Positions 46,863 through 55,881 are shown, counted from the first letter of the stretch. The stretch is 64,000 nucleotides of DNA from Ilyomonas sp963847085 (GCA_963847085.1 CAWJYO010000009.1:372001-436000), one strand, 5' to 3'. Numbers and translations: made by a program. Notes: generated by a model from the sequence alone, not told the origin.

Positions 46863-48074
46863 TTACTGATAAGCTTGTAATACAGGTTTTGGATGCTTTA
46901 CTGTAATTTTTTCAAAGTTTTCCATTACCAGGGCTGCCGCGCCAATTAGTTCTGCTTTATAGTCTAACATTGACAGTTCTATTTCGGTATGTGCTGCAAG
47001 TCGGGGAATGCTAAAATCGTAAACTGCCTGCTCTATCGGAGCTTTCCATAACTTTCCTGCAATGGCGCCTCTGCCGCTTAAAATAATAGCTTCGGGGTTT
47101 AGCAGATGTATTAAAATGGCTATTCCTCTTCCTATCTCATATCCGGCTTTTGAAATCACTTCAATAGCCAATTGATCTCCATTCTGCGCTGCTTTTACAA
47201 TTAGTTCAAAAGCAGTTTCCGCGTCAATATCAAAAATCTGATTCTGTAATACCGAAGTTCTGCCGTTAGTTAAGGCAGCTTTTGCTTTTTCGATAATTAC
47301 GGAAAGGGAGGCTTCTGTTTCGAGGCAGCCCATTTTTCCACAGGAGCAAAGTTTATTGTTCGAGAAAAGAGGAATATGGCTAAATTCTCCGGCAAAGCCA
47401 TTGTCTCCTCTGAACAGTTCTGAATGCAATATCATTCCTAATCCAATGCCCCATCCAATATTAATAACCAATGCATTCATTTTGCCCTTGCAACTACCGA
47501 ATTTGAGTTCCGCCAGAGCAATAATACTTGAGTCATTGTCAATAAAGGCAGGTAGATGGGTGGCTTCGTAAATAAGGTTGGAGATGCTTTTATTACCCGA
47601 TTCCAAAAACGAATAATTCAATCCTTTCTTTAGATCCACAAAACCGGGCATACCAACGCCAATGCCTATTATTCTATCTTCACTGATGCCCGACTTTTTA
47701 ATAAAGCTCCTGATGTGCTCAATTAGCTTTGGCAGGGCTTCCTCATTTTTTGCCAGCGTAAGCTCAATCTTTTCAATACTTCCTGCTATATTATTATTGC
47801 TATCCAGCAGGGCAATCCTTGTAATAAATTGGTCCATCGCAACGGCAAGGATGTATTGGCCCTCTGGTCGAAGTGAGTAAATCAAGGCTCTTCTTCCTCC
47901 GGTAGAAGGAGCCAGTCCTGTTTCAATAACATGACCTTCTTTAATTAACTTACTTACTTCTTTTAAAACAACAGGAATACTTTTATTCAAACGACGACTC
48001 AATGCTGTAGCAGACAGAAATTGATTGAAATACAATTGTTTAATAATTTCTTTATCAAGCAGTGAAGTCTTCAT
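46863..48074 (-). CDS. ROK-family (NagC/XylR-type) transcriptional regulator
   Basis: 403 residues. A winged HTH at about 10-60 (FLSATALSRRLNKSIPVVLKE) precedes the ROK kinase-like fold: ATP/sugar-site segments IGIGVGMPGFVD and INIGWGIGLGMIL, the zinc motif CSCGKMGCLE (Cys243, 245, 250 with the upstream His233), and a C-terminal helix pair. HTH plus ROK indicates a sugar-responsive repressor rather than a kinase. It lies upstream of and in the same direction as SusC/SusD, so it probably regulates that operon in response to a sugar or sugar derivative. Confidence 0.9.
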   Translation of the reverse strand: MKTSLLDKEIIKQLYFNQFLSATALSRRLNKSIPVVLKEVSKLIKEGHVIETGLAPSTGGRRALIYSLRPEGQYILAVAMDQFITRIALLDSNNNIAGSIEKIELTLAKNEEALPKLIEHIRSFIKKSGISEDRIIGIGVGMPGFVDLKKGLNYSFLESGNKSISNLIYEATHLPAFIDNDSSIIALAELKFGSCKGKMNALVINIGWGIGLGMILHSELFRGDNGFAGEFSHIPLFSNNKLCSCGKMGCLETEASLSVIIEKAKAALTNGRTSVLQNQIFDIDAETAFELIVKAAQNGDQLAIEVISKAGYEIGRGIAILIHLLNPEAIILSGRGAIAGKLWKAPIEQAVYDFSIPRLAAHTEIELSMLDYKAELIGAAALVMENFEKITVKHPKPVLQAYQ

Positions 48075-48321
48075 GTGAAATAGTGGGTAAAAATGAAAAA
48101 CTTTTTTAAAATTTTAAGAAGTTTAATCGGGAATGTTAATATTTTATAACTATTTGTTAATAAAGGCGTACTTGTGATGATTTGGTTTCGCACATTTTTC
48201 GGGCAAAAACAAAAGTGAACTTTTGCTTTGTTTGTTCCAATATTATCTGTCTTGTCATATCAGTGTAAATACAAAAGCAAATAATGTTTTACACCGTTTC
48301 TTTGCACCAAACTTAGCCTTT

Positions 48322-49458
48322 ATGCGCATTGGAATTGTTTGCTATCCTACGTATGGTGGCAGTGGTGTATTGGCCACTGAACTGGGAAAAGCGCTTGCCG
48401 ATAAAGGCCATTCAGTTCATTTTATAACTTATCAGCAACCGGTTCGGCTTAACATTTTCAACGCAAACATTTATTACCACGAAGTGCGTGTGCCTACCTA
48501 CCCTTTGTTCGATTATCCGCCTTACGAAATTGCTCTTGCCAGTACAATGGTAGATGTAATTATGAATCATAACCTTGATTTGCTCCATGTACATTATGCC
48601 ATTCCTCATGCTTCGGCAGCATTCATGGCCAAACAAATCGTACAAAAAAGTGGCAGAAACATTCCGGTCATCACTACGCTTCATGGCACCGATATTACGC
48701 TCGTAGGGCGCGATAAAACTTACGCGCCGGTGGTTACTTTTTCCATCAATGAAAGCGATGCCATTACCGCTGTTTCCAATAACCTTCGGGAAGAAACATA
48801 CCGTTCGTTTTCCATAGAAAAAGACATTGAGGTGATTTATAATTTTGTGGATGTGAGTCGCTTCAACAAAAAGCCCATTGACGCGTTTCGAAAAGTGATT
48901 TCTCCACATGGCGAAAAAGTGCTGGTACATGCTTCCAACTTTAGAAAGATAAAAAGGGTGTATGATGTAATGGAAATATTTGCGCAAATAAAAAAAGAAG
49001 TTCCCTCCAAATTGCTGATGATTGGTGACGGACCGGAGCGAACCGGCTGCGAAGAATTAGCGAGGCGATTGGGTGTGCACGATGAGGTTCGCTTTTTGGG
49101 CAAGCAGGAACAAATGGAAGAAATTATGGCAATTGCCGATTTGTTTTTACTGCCATCGGAATATGAAAGTTTTGGCTTGTCGGCTCTGGAAGCAATGGCA
49201 GCGCATGTGCCGGTAATCAGTTCTGATGCCGGTGGTTTGCCTGAAGTGAACATCAATGGCGTTACAGGTTTTCTTGCGCCGGTTGGCGATGTTGCCACCA
49301 TGAGCCAGTATGCCATTGATTTATTAAAAGATGAAGAGAAACTGGCACAGTTTAAACAAAACGCTTTTGAGCAGGCAAGCCGTTTTGATATTCATAATAT
49401 TGTTCCGCAATACGAAGCTTTGTACAGCCGCTTTTGCGAAATGGGCGATTGTAAATAA
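48322..49458 (+). CDS. bshA: N-acetyl-alpha-D-glucosaminyl L-malate synthase (bacillithiol pathway)
   Basis: 378 residues from ATG 48322 (MRIGIVCYPTYGGSGVLATE); an in-frame ATG at 48223 would add residues absent from the family. It is a GT4 glycosyltransferase: YYHEVRVPTYPLFDYPPYE and LLHVHYAIPHASAAFMAKQI are near-invariant in BshA, followed by TTLHGTDITLVG, the donor site GDGPERTGCE, and ESFGLSALEAMA. BshA joins GlcNAc from UDP-GlcNAc to L-malate, the first step of bacillithiol synthesis, in the cytoplasm. BshB and BshC are not in the window. Start context lacks a Shine-Dalgarno sequence, as usual here. Confidence 0.9.
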   Translation: MRIGIVCYPTYGGSGVLATELGKALADKGHSVHFITYQQPVRLNIFNANIYYHEVRVPTYPLFDYPPYEIALASTMVDVIMNHNLDLLHVHYAIPHASAAFMAKQIVQKSGRNIPVITTLHGTDITLVGRDKTYAPVVTFSINESDAITAVSNNLREETYRSFSIEKDIEVIYNFVDVSRFNKKPIDAFRKVISPHGEKVLVHASNFRKIKRVYDVMEIFAQIKKEVPSKLLMIGDGPERTGCEELARRLGVHDEVRFLGKQEQMEEIMAIADLFLLPSEYESFGLSALEAMAAHVPVISSDAGGLPEVNINGVTGFLAPVGDVATMSQYAIDLLKDEEKLAQFKQNAFEQASRFDIHNIVPQYEALYSRFCEMGDCK

Positions 49459-49500
49459 GGTTTTGGTTATCATTCAAAAGCAGTTGATTCATAGATAATA

Positions 49501-49528
49501 AAAAAAGGCATCGTTGAAATGCCTTTTT
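49501..49528 (+). terminator. Intrinsic terminator between bshA and the cyclase-like gene
   Basis: AAAAAGGCAT pairs with ATGCCTTTTT around a 7-base loop; the A-run and T-run flanks make it work for both convergent genes. Confidence 0.8.
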
Positions 49529-49549
49529 GAATCTTTCCTTTTTGTAAAA

Positions 49550-50050
49550 CTATTTTTTCTGCATTGCCATCATTTGCTTTTGCACTTCGCTGTCATCTGT
49601 AAAGCCCCAGTGCTCTGTCAGCTTATTATCTTTCACTCTAACTACATCTACTGATTTAGAATCTATCTTTTCTCCCGGCTTACCCGTAGAATCAATAGCC
49701 GTGCCTGTTACATGAACAAGCGTAAAAATGTAGTCGCCGTTTGCTGCGCTGGATATAACATCCAGCTTCAGGTCTTTAATATGATTGTGCATATCTCCCA
49801 GCATTTTCATAATGCTGTCTTTTCCTTTTACATCTTTACCCATGGGGCCATCGTGGTCAACCACATCAGAGCTAAAGAAAGTATCGAGCCCGCTCACATT
49901 GCCCGATTCGATAGCAGAATACACCTTTAAGTTATTGGCAACGTTCTTATCCATTTGAGAGGAAGCAGTATCGTCTGCAGTTGTTGATTTGTTGGTACAG
50001 GCAATACATAACAAAGCTGCCAGAGAAGCAGTTAGGAAAATCTGTTTCAT
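49550..50050 (-). CDS. SnoaL-like ester cyclase-fold lipoprotein
   Basis: 166 residues. Lipobox LCIAC puts Cys18 at the mature N terminus, followed by a Thr/Ser-rich linker. The domain is a NTF2/SnoaL-like fold: NLKVYSAIESGNVSGLDTFFSSDVVDHDGP, then GKDSIMKMLGDMHNHIKDLKL and VDVVRVKDNKLTEHWGFTDD. The catalytic-type Asp/His pair DVVDHD and HWGF match polyketide-cyclase relatives. In Bacteroidota such lipoproteins are common and of unknown substrate. It is monocistronic and convergent with bshA. Confidence 0.78.
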   Translation of the reverse strand: MKQIFLTASLAALLCIACTNKSTTADDTASSQMDKNVANNLKVYSAIESGNVSGLDTFFSSDVVDHDGPMGKDVKGKDSIMKMLGDMHNHIKDLKLDVISSAANGDYIFTLVHVTGTAIDSTGKPGEKIDSKSVDVVRVKDNKLTEHWGFTDDSEVQKQMMAMQKK

Positions 50051-50255
50051 TTTGTTTACGTTTTGGAGTGGATAAATTTATGAAGACATAAAGATGAATC
50101 TTTTTATTTAATAATCGGATTGAATAATATGTTCAAGTTTTAAAGGCAATGGTTTATTCCTCTCAAAAGGAAAATCCTAAAAAATAAAGGAAAGAGATTG
50201 TATTATTTATTCGGCTTAACATTCATTATACAACTCCATTAATTACTTTGCACAC

Positions 50256-51014
50256 ATGCTTACCAGGCGCATCATTCCTTGTTTGGATATTAAGGACGGC
50301 AGAACCGTGAAAGGCATCAACTTTGAAAACCTGCGCGATGCCGGCGACCCCGTTGAACTCGGAGCGATGTATGCAAAAGCCGGTGCTGATGAACTGGTAT
50401 TTTTAGACATTACTGCCACGAATGAAAAACGCAAAACCTTAAGCGAACTGGTGAACCGCATTTCGCACAATATCAACATTCCGTTTACAGTAGGCGGTGG
50501 TATTAGCAGTGTAGAAGATGTAAGTGTTCTGTTACAAAACGGGGCCGATAAAATTTCGGTAAACACATCCGCATTTAAACGCCCCGAACTAATAAGCGAA
50601 CTGGCAAAAGAATTTGGTAGCCAGTGCGTTGTGTTGGCCATAGACACCAGAAAGGAAGAAGATGGTAATTGGTATGTCTATCTGAATGGTGGCAGGATAA
50701 AAACAAACACGCTTTGTTTGGATTGGGCACAGCGAGGCGTAGCATTGGGCGCAGGGGAAATTTTGCTCACTTCCATGAATCACGATGGTACGAAAAGCGG
50801 CTTTGCCATTGACATTACAAAGCAATTGGCAACTAGCCTTCCGGTGCCGGTAATTGCATCGGGCGGTGGTGGTACCATTCAGCATTTTATAGATATTTTT
50901 GAACAGGGAAAAGCCGATGCTGCGCTGGCAGCCAGCATTTTTCATTTTAAAGAAGTGGAAATAAAAAAGTTGAAAGAAGCTTTGCGAAACAGGGAGATTG
51001 AAGTGAGGTTGTAG
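50256..51014 (+). CDS. hisF: Imidazole glycerol phosphate synthase, cyclase subunit
   Basis: 252 residues with the full beta/alpha barrel. MLTRRIIPCLDIKDGRTVKG is the family start with the catalytic Asp11, GDPVELGAMYAKAGADELVF and FTVGGGISS follow, and catalytic Asp131 is in VLAIDTRKEE; IASGGGGTIQHF is the phosphate site. With HisH it makes IGP and AICAR in histidine synthesis. HisH and earlier his genes are not present. A sequence TTACTTTG ends 6 bases before the ATG, near-consensus for a Bacteroidota -7 box, so the message may be nearly leaderless. Confidence 0.97.
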   Translation: MLTRRIIPCLDIKDGRTVKGINFENLRDAGDPVELGAMYAKAGADELVFLDITATNEKRKTLSELVNRISHNINIPFTVGGGISSVEDVSVLLQNGADKISVNTSAFKRPELISELAKEFGSQCVVLAIDTRKEEDGNWYVYLNGGRIKTNTLCLDWAQRGVALGAGEILLTSMNHDGTKSGFAIDITKQLATSLPVPVIASGGGGTIQHFIDIFEQGKADAALAASIFHFKEVEIKKLKEALRNREIEVRL

Positions 51015-51063
51015 CGAAAGAGTCGGGAAGTTGGAAAAGTCAGGAAGTCCGGAAGATATTTAT

Positions 51064-51170
51064 CGTCATGGCGAGGAACGAAGCCATCTGTGGATTGTGA
51101 TAAGCGATGACAAGAAATAGTAAATGGGATTAATGATAAAGCACAAACTGCTTCGTACCTCGCAGTGACG
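51064..51170. repeat. Palindromic intergenic element, copy 2
   Basis: Arms at 51064-51092 (CGTCATGGCGAGGAACGAAG...) and 51142-51170 are inverted with a few mismatches and match the 29-bp arms at 550-659; the spacers also share AAATAGTAA. It occupies the 358-base space between hisF and hisIE. Just before it, 51020-51058 shows GTCGGGAAGT / GTCAGGAAGT near-repeats. The rest of that spacer shows no gene. Confidence 0.85.
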
Positions 51171-51372
51171 ACGCACTTTGGTTTTGCCCAATTTTATTTT
51201 ACTGTTGATGGGCTGCGGGATGGAAGTGGAAAGCCCGGTGAAGGTTTGAGTGCAGGCTCATGTGCCGGACTTGTAACGGACAGCCCGAACTATCGCTCAT
51301 TGGAAAGTAAAAGATTATAGCCCAATGTGATGTTTGTTTTTATTGATATTTTAATTTGAGTGCTACACAAAC

Positions 51373-51972
51373 ATGATGAACTTAGATTTTAAAAAATATA
51401 AAGACCATTTGGTGCCTGCCGTGATTCAGGATTATGCCACGCACAAAGTGCTGATGTTAGGTTTTATGAATGAAGAAGCGGTTGCGCAAACTGAACAAAC
51501 GGGTAAAGTAACGTTTTACAGTCGCACCAAAAAACGGTTGTGGACGAAAGGTGAGGAGAGTGGTAATTTTTTAATTGTAAAACAAATGCTGGCAGACTGC
51601 GACAACGATACCTTACTGATAAAAGCTGCTCCAACAGGCGCCGTTTGCCATACAGGAGCCGATACCTGCTGGAGCGAAAAAAACCACGCGGAAAACTTTT
51701 TGGAATATCTTGAGCAAGTAATAGAGCTCAGGCGCAGCGCGGCTTCTGAAGATTCGTATGTGGCACGATTGTTCGAAAAAGGCATTAATAAAATTGCGCA
51801 GAAAGTAGGCGAAGAAGCGGTTGAACTGGTGATTGAAGCGAAAGATGACAACGAGCAATTGTTTTTGAATGAAGCGGCTGATTTGCTGTTTCATTATCTT
51901 ATTTTACTTCATGCCAAAGGATATACGCTAAACGATATAACTGACGTTTTAAAAATGCGTCATTCAAAATAA
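51373..51972 (+). CDS. hisIE: Bifunctional phosphoribosyl-AMP cyclohydrolase / phosphoribosyl-ATP pyrophosphatase
   Basis: 199 residues. The HisI half has VLMLGFMNEEAVAQTEQTG, TFYSRTKKRLWTKGEESGN, zinc-site CDNDTLL and CHTGADTC. The HisE half (about 110-199) has YVARLFEKGINKIAQKVGEE, VELVIEAKDD and EAADLLFHYLILL. It performs steps 2 and 3 of histidine synthesis. It follows hisF in the same direction, but 358 bases apart with a repeat in between. Confidence 0.96.
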   Translation: MMNLDFKKYKDHLVPAVIQDYATHKVLMLGFMNEEAVAQTEQTGKVTFYSRTKKRLWTKGEESGNFLIVKQMLADCDNDTLLIKAAPTGAVCHTGADTCWSEKNHAENFLEYLEQVIELRRSAASEDSYVARLFEKGINKIAQKVGEEAVELVIEAKDDNEQLFLNEAADLLFHYLILLHAKGYTLNDITDVLKMRHSK

Positions 51973-51976
51973 AATG

Positions 51977-52046
51977 TCCCGCAGATGGCGGAGATCATCG
52001 CAGAAACAACATACCAAATCTGCGTAAATCTGTGTAATCTGCGGGA
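51977..52046. repeat. CGCAGAT-type intergenic palindrome
   Basis: TCCCGCAGAT at 51977-51986 pairs with ATCTGCGGGA at 52037-52046; the interior has further ATCGCAGA and TCTGCGTAAATCTGTG units. It follows the hisIE stop directly and may serve as terminator. Similar 'cgcagat' repeats are common in Bacteroidota spacers. Confidence 0.7.
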
Positions 52047-52069
52047 GACAAATCAATCCAAATAATACT

Positions 52070-53167
52070 ATGAAACAAATTTTCTTTCTTTCCATTTTGC
52101 TGCCTTTTTTAGTCATTCGCCCAAACCAAAAAAACGCTGGCGGTTTTGCCATTCAGGGTCAATTGCGTGCCTTGCCCAACGGTACCAATGTTACCCTTTT
52201 TGGCTTTAACGGAACGGATACTTTGGCAAAAACAAAAGTGCAGAATGGTGGCTTTACCTTAACCGGAACAGTGAATAACATTGATGCAAGAATCATTGCA
52301 TTTTCGGGCTTGAACCAACGCCTTGTTGTATTCATGGGCAATGATGATGTAAAAGTAAAAAGCGATAGCAGTAACTTCAGCGATGTTGTGATTACCGGCT
52401 CGCCATCGAACTACGATTATGAAGAATTTTTATATCAGATAAAGCCCCTGAACGATTATGTAACGATGTATAGAAACGCTGTTCAATCGGCGCCAACGCA
52501 ATCGGCAAAAGATAGTTTAATGATTGCATTGAACACCACGTACAATATTTATCAGGAAAGCATTGACCGTTTTATTGCGCGAAAAAAAGCTTCGCCGGTT
52601 TCATCGCTTGTGCTGGCTTACAGCTACGATACTGACCCGAACAAAGACGTGGTATTGCTGCAAAAACGGTTCAATGCGCTTACGGGTACGGCATTGCAAA
52701 GTCAGTTTGCCAAGAACATTTCGCAGGTAATTGAGAATGATAAAATTGGTGCAGTAGGAACGAAAGCAAGCGACTTTACGCAAACCGATACTGCGGGCAA
52801 CAGCGTTTCGCTTTCGCAATTCAAAGGCAAGTATGTACTGCTCGATTTTTGGGCAAGCTGGTGCCGCCCCTGTCGCGCCGAAAACCCTAATGTTGTTGCG
52901 GCTTACAAAGAATTCAAAAACAAAAATTTTACGGTTTTAAGTGTATCGCTGGATGAAACAAAAGACTCCTGGCTGCGAGCCATCAAAATGGATAACCTGG
53001 CGTGGACACACATCAGCGATTTGAAATACTGGAGCAATGCCGTGGCAATGGAATATCATGTTCAATCTATTCCGCAGAACTTTTTAATTGACCCAAATGG
53101 TGTTATCATCGCCAAAAATCTTCGTGGCGAACAATTGTTTGAAAAGCTGAAAGAATTACTGAAATAA
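52070..53167 (+). CDS. TlpA-family thiol-disulfide oxidoreductase with DUF4369-type N-terminal domain
   Basis: 365 residues. A signal peptide (about 1-24) is followed by a beta-rich DUF4369-like domain (FAIQGQLRALPNGTNVTLFG), a helical linker, then a thioredoxin domain from about 225: GTKASDFTQTDTAGNSVSLS, active site WASWCRPCRAE with Cys265 and Cys268, and VQSIPQNFLIDPNG with cis-Pro. It acts in the periplasm as reductant or for cytochrome c maturation. It is the last gene before a broken aldose epimerase; a GGCAAAACCAAA motif follows its stop by 1 base. Confidence 0.9.
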   Translation: MKQIFFLSILLPFLVIRPNQKNAGGFAIQGQLRALPNGTNVTLFGFNGTDTLAKTKVQNGGFTLTGTVNNIDARIIAFSGLNQRLVVFMGNDDVKVKSDSSNFSDVVITGSPSNYDYEEFLYQIKPLNDYVTMYRNAVQSAPTQSAKDSLMIALNTTYNIYQESIDRFIARKKASPVSSLVLAYSYDTDPNKDVVLLQKRFNALTGTALQSQFAKNISQVIENDKIGAVGTKASDFTQTDTAGNSVSLSQFKGKYVLLDFWASWCRPCRAENPNVVAAYKEFKNKNFTVLSVSLDETKDSWLRAIKMDNLAWTHISDLKYWSNAVAMEYHVQSIPQNFLIDPNGVIIAKNLRGEQLFEKLKELLK

Positions 53168-53247
53168 GGGCAAAACCAAAGATGCGCTTTCACGGATATT
53201 TTTGTTTTATATCTCAATTGTAAATCAACCAAAAGCAAGGAAATTGT

Positions 53248-54215
53248 ATGTCGTTTCATGTTTCAGCCAACGGAAAAAAAGGCGCAAATGAAGCCATTGT
53301 TTTAGAAGAAAAAGAAACCGGAACGAGAGCCGAAATTTATGCTTTTGGTGCTTTGCTGAACAATTTTTCTGTTGAAGAAAATGGGGCAAAAACAAATGTT
53401 GTTTATGGTTTCAAGGATACGGCTGATGCGCAACAAAACATCACGCCTTTATTTCAGGGTGCCAAGCTAAGTCCGTTTGTTTGTCGCATAAAAGAAGGCA
53501 TTTATACATTTGCCGGTCAACAGTATAAACTCAATAAATATTATCATCACCGCGAAGCTTTACATGGTTTGCTTTTCGATGCTGTTTTTACTGTTGTTGA
53601 AAAAAACAGCACTGAAGAATCGGCTTTTGTAAAGCTGGCTTATGAATATAACAACAGCGATTCGGGTTATCCTTTTGCGTATCGTGCCGAAATTTGTTAC
53701 GAATTAAAACGGGCTAATCGCTTAACGGTTTCTACCAAAATCATCAATCAAAGCCCTGTTTCTATACCCCTTGCCGATGGTTGGCATCCTTATTTTTCGT
53801 TTGAAAAAAGATTGATGATGCGCTGCTTTGCATCAATTCCAATACTATGGTTGAGTTTAACGAGTACCTGTTGCCAACCGGCAATTTTTTGCCGTTTCAA
53901 CAGTTCAATTCTTTGCAAAAAATAGACAATACAGCGTTTGATAATTGCTTTGTTGTAAGCGAAAACGAAGCACAGCCAGCTTGCGTTCTGCAGGACGCTG
54001 ACACCGGTTTGCAACTGATGATTTTTGCCGAAAAGAACTATCCGTATCTGCAACTATTTATTCCCCAAAATAGGGAATGTATTGCCATCGAAAACCTGAG
54101 CAGTCTGCCGGATTCGTTCAACAACGGCATTGGCTTAACTGTTCTGCAACCCGCGCAGAGCAAGGATTTCATTACTTCCTATCAAATAAAAGGGGCAAAA
54201 CCAAAAGGCTTATAA
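53248..54215 (+). pseudogene. Aldose 1-epimerase (mutarotase-like), one homopolymer frameshift
   Basis: The N-terminal ORF (53248-53925) has LEEKETGTRAEIYAFGALLN and the galactose-mutarotase motif FVCRIKEGIYTFAGQQY, then REALHGLLFDA with catalytic His, and DGWHPYFSF. The second ORF (to 54215) continues NTMVEFNEYLLPTGNFLPFQ and SENEAQPACVLQDADTG through YPYLQLFIPQNRECIAIENL with the catalytic Glu region. Adding one A to the A6 run at 53804-53809 joins them as FEKKIDDALLCINS, about 322 residues. It interconverts alpha and beta anomers of sugars. Probably intact in life, given the simple homopolymer error. Confidence 0.85.
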
Positions 54216-54596
54216 ATTGGAAACAGCCGTTATACTGATTTCAACATTTACATTTCGTGGCAGTGTTTTTACAGCAACGGTTTCTCTTGCCGGATAATCG
54301 CCCGAAAAATAACTTCCATACACTTCGTTTACAGCCGCAAACAAACTCATATCACTTAAAAAAATAGTGGTTTTTACTATATGCTCAAACGTAAGTTTTG
54401 CTTCGTTTATAATCGCTGCAAGGTTTTCCATTACCTGTTTTGTTTCTTCGGCAATGCTTCCTGAAATCAGTTCATTGGTTGTTGGGTTGATAGCAATTTG
54501 CCCGCTTATAAATAGAAAGCCATTGGCAATGATGGCCTGGTTATAAGGCCCGATTGGTTTTGGCGCTTTATCGGTGGTGATAATTTGTTTTGACAT
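54210..54596 (-). CDS. ridA: RidA/YjgF-family enamine/imine deaminase
   Basis: 128 residues from ATG 54596; the in-frame ATG at 54647 would add 17 residues not typical for the family. MSKQIITTDKAPKPIGPYNQ, NGFLFISGQIAINP, KTTIFLSDMSLFAAVNEVYG and YPARETVAVKTLPRNVNVEI are the standard RidA motifs, with catalytic Arg in PARETV and Glu in VEIS. RidA hydrolyses reactive enamines from PLP enzymes in the cytoplasm. The last 6 bases overlap the end of the convergent epimerase gene. Confidence 0.93.
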   Translation of the reverse strand: MSKQIITTDKAPKPIGPYNQAIIANGFLFISGQIAINPTTNELISGSIAEETKQVMENLAAIINEAKLTFEHIVKTTIFLSDMSLFAAVNEVYGSYFSGDYPARETVAVKTLPRNVNVEISITAVSNL

Positions 54597-54719
54597 GGCG
54601 ATGTTTTGGCCGGCAAGATGCGCTAAAATTTTTGAACCAAATTTCAATATAAATTATAAGCTGTAGATAGAGCAGCCACTTTAAAAATGTGTAATCTTGC
54701 CCACTTTTTAAAACACCTG

Positions 54720-55394
54720 ATGGCATTGCTGTTGTGCATTGATACCGCTTTAGAAACCGCTACTGTAGGCTTGTGCAATGAAGAAGGCATTATTGACTTT
54801 CGCACTCATTCCGAACCAAAAAGTCATGCAGGTTTTGTGCAGCCTGCCATTCAAAGCATCCTGCATAGTTCTCACATTTCATTCAATCAAATTGATGCCG
54901 TTGCAGTAGTCAATGGCCCCGGCAGCTACACTGGTTTGCGTGTGGGTTTGGCTTCGGCAAAAGGCATTTGTTATGCGGCACAAAAACCGCTCATTTTATT
55001 AAATACTCTACAGGTAATGGCAAAAGCTGCTATTGAGCAAGAGCAGGATGCAGCCGCTTTGTATTGCCCCATGATTGATGCGCGCCGGAACGAAGTATTT
55101 ACGGCAGTTTACGATGCTTCGTTACAAATCGTTCTTCCGCCGCAGGCTTTGATTGTAGAGCAGAATAGTTTCTTACACTTATTATCACAAAACAAAATGT
55201 ATTTTTTTGGAAGCGGGCACAATAAATGTGAGAAAATAATTGAATTTAAAAAAACAGCTATGTTCATCAACTCATCTTATGCTTTGATTCATGTCAATCG
55301 CATAGCTCAGAAGTTGTATGCAAAGAAGCAGTTTGACGACATAGCTTATGCCGAACCGTACTATTCAAAAGATTTTTATTCGCCAGGTAAATAA
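54720..55394 (+). CDS. tsaB: tRNA threonylcarbamoyladenosine biosynthesis protein TsaB
   Basis: 224 residues from ATG 54720. MALLLCIDTALETATVGLCN is the ASKHA phosphate-1 loop, followed by INGPGSYTGLRVGLASAKG-like VVNGPGSYTGLRVG, PMIDARRNEVFTAVY, and DIAYAEPYYSKDFY at the end. TsaB with TsaD and TsaE makes t6A37 in ANN-decoding tRNAs. Upstream ATG at 54687 is not used by family members. It is monocistronic. Confidence 0.93.
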   Translation: MALLLCIDTALETATVGLCNEEGIIDFRTHSEPKSHAGFVQPAIQSILHSSHISFNQIDAVAVVNGPGSYTGLRVGLASAKGICYAAQKPLILLNTLQVMAKAAIEQEQDAAALYCPMIDARRNEVFTAVYDASLQIVLPPQALIVEQNSFLHLLSQNKMYFFGSGHNKCEKIIEFKKTAMFINSSYALIHVNRIAQKLYAKKQFDDIAYAEPYYSKDFYSPGK

Positions 55395-55481
55395 TAGAAA
55401 AATTTTTAGAAATTAACTTGTTTCTTTGCGCTTTAAAAATAGAAATAATTTTTATTTGTATTAACAATCATACATTTTATA

Positions 55482-55829
55482 ATGCTTACATCCACTCACA
55501 CTCCTAACGTAACCTTAACTAACCCAGATAACGGGGAACAGGTGAAAGTTGATTTTCTTCATATAAAAAAATCAGCTTTAATACTACGTGCTTTAAATCA
55601 TAAGTTGCGTCAGCAAATGATAAAATTACTCGACGAAAGCGGAAAGCTTACCGTAACCGAATTGTATGTAAAGCTGCGGCTTGAGCAATCGGTTGCATCG
55701 CAGCACCTTGCCATTTTGCGCCGTGCAGGAATTGTAATTACGAAGCGCGATGGTAAGTTCATTCATTATGCTATTAACTATCCGCGCGTTATTGAAATCA
55801 ATAAATTTGTGGAAGAGTTAGTGGCATAA
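55482..55829 (+). CDS. ArsR/SmtB-family transcriptional regulator without cysteines
   Basis: 115 residues with one winged HTH: ALILRALNHKLRQQMIKLLDESGKL, recognition helix LRLEQSVASQHLAILRRAGIV and wing TKRDGKFIHYAIN. It has no cysteine at all, so it is neither a CxC arsenic/metal sensor nor a two-cysteine persulfide sensor of the BigR/SqrR type. It lies 52 bases ahead of the persulfide dioxygenase gene, with a hairpin in between. It likely represses that gene using an unknown signal. Confidence 0.88.
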   Translation: MLTSTHTPNVTLTNPDNGEQVKVDFLHIKKSALILRALNHKLRQQMIKLLDESGKLTVTELYVKLRLEQSVASQHLAILRRAGIVITKRDGKFIHYAINYPRVIEINKFVEELVA

Positions 55830-55840
55830 AAAGTTATTCT

Positions 55841-55869
55841 GAAGGCTGCGAAATCAGCCTTCTTTTTTT
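55841..55869 (+). terminator. Intrinsic terminator between arsR-like gene and persulfide dioxygenase gene
   Basis: GAAGGCTG at 55841-55848 pairs with CAGCCTTC at 55855-55862 around a 6-base loop, followed by seven T. It lies 12 bases after the regulator stop and 13 bases before the next start, so it may attenuate read-through. Confidence 0.85.
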
Positions 55870-55881
55870 AAATGTTTACTT

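Noticed and set aside
48412..48987. 191-codon minus-strand ORF
   Set aside because: It lies fully inside bshA, which has strong family conservation on the other strand.
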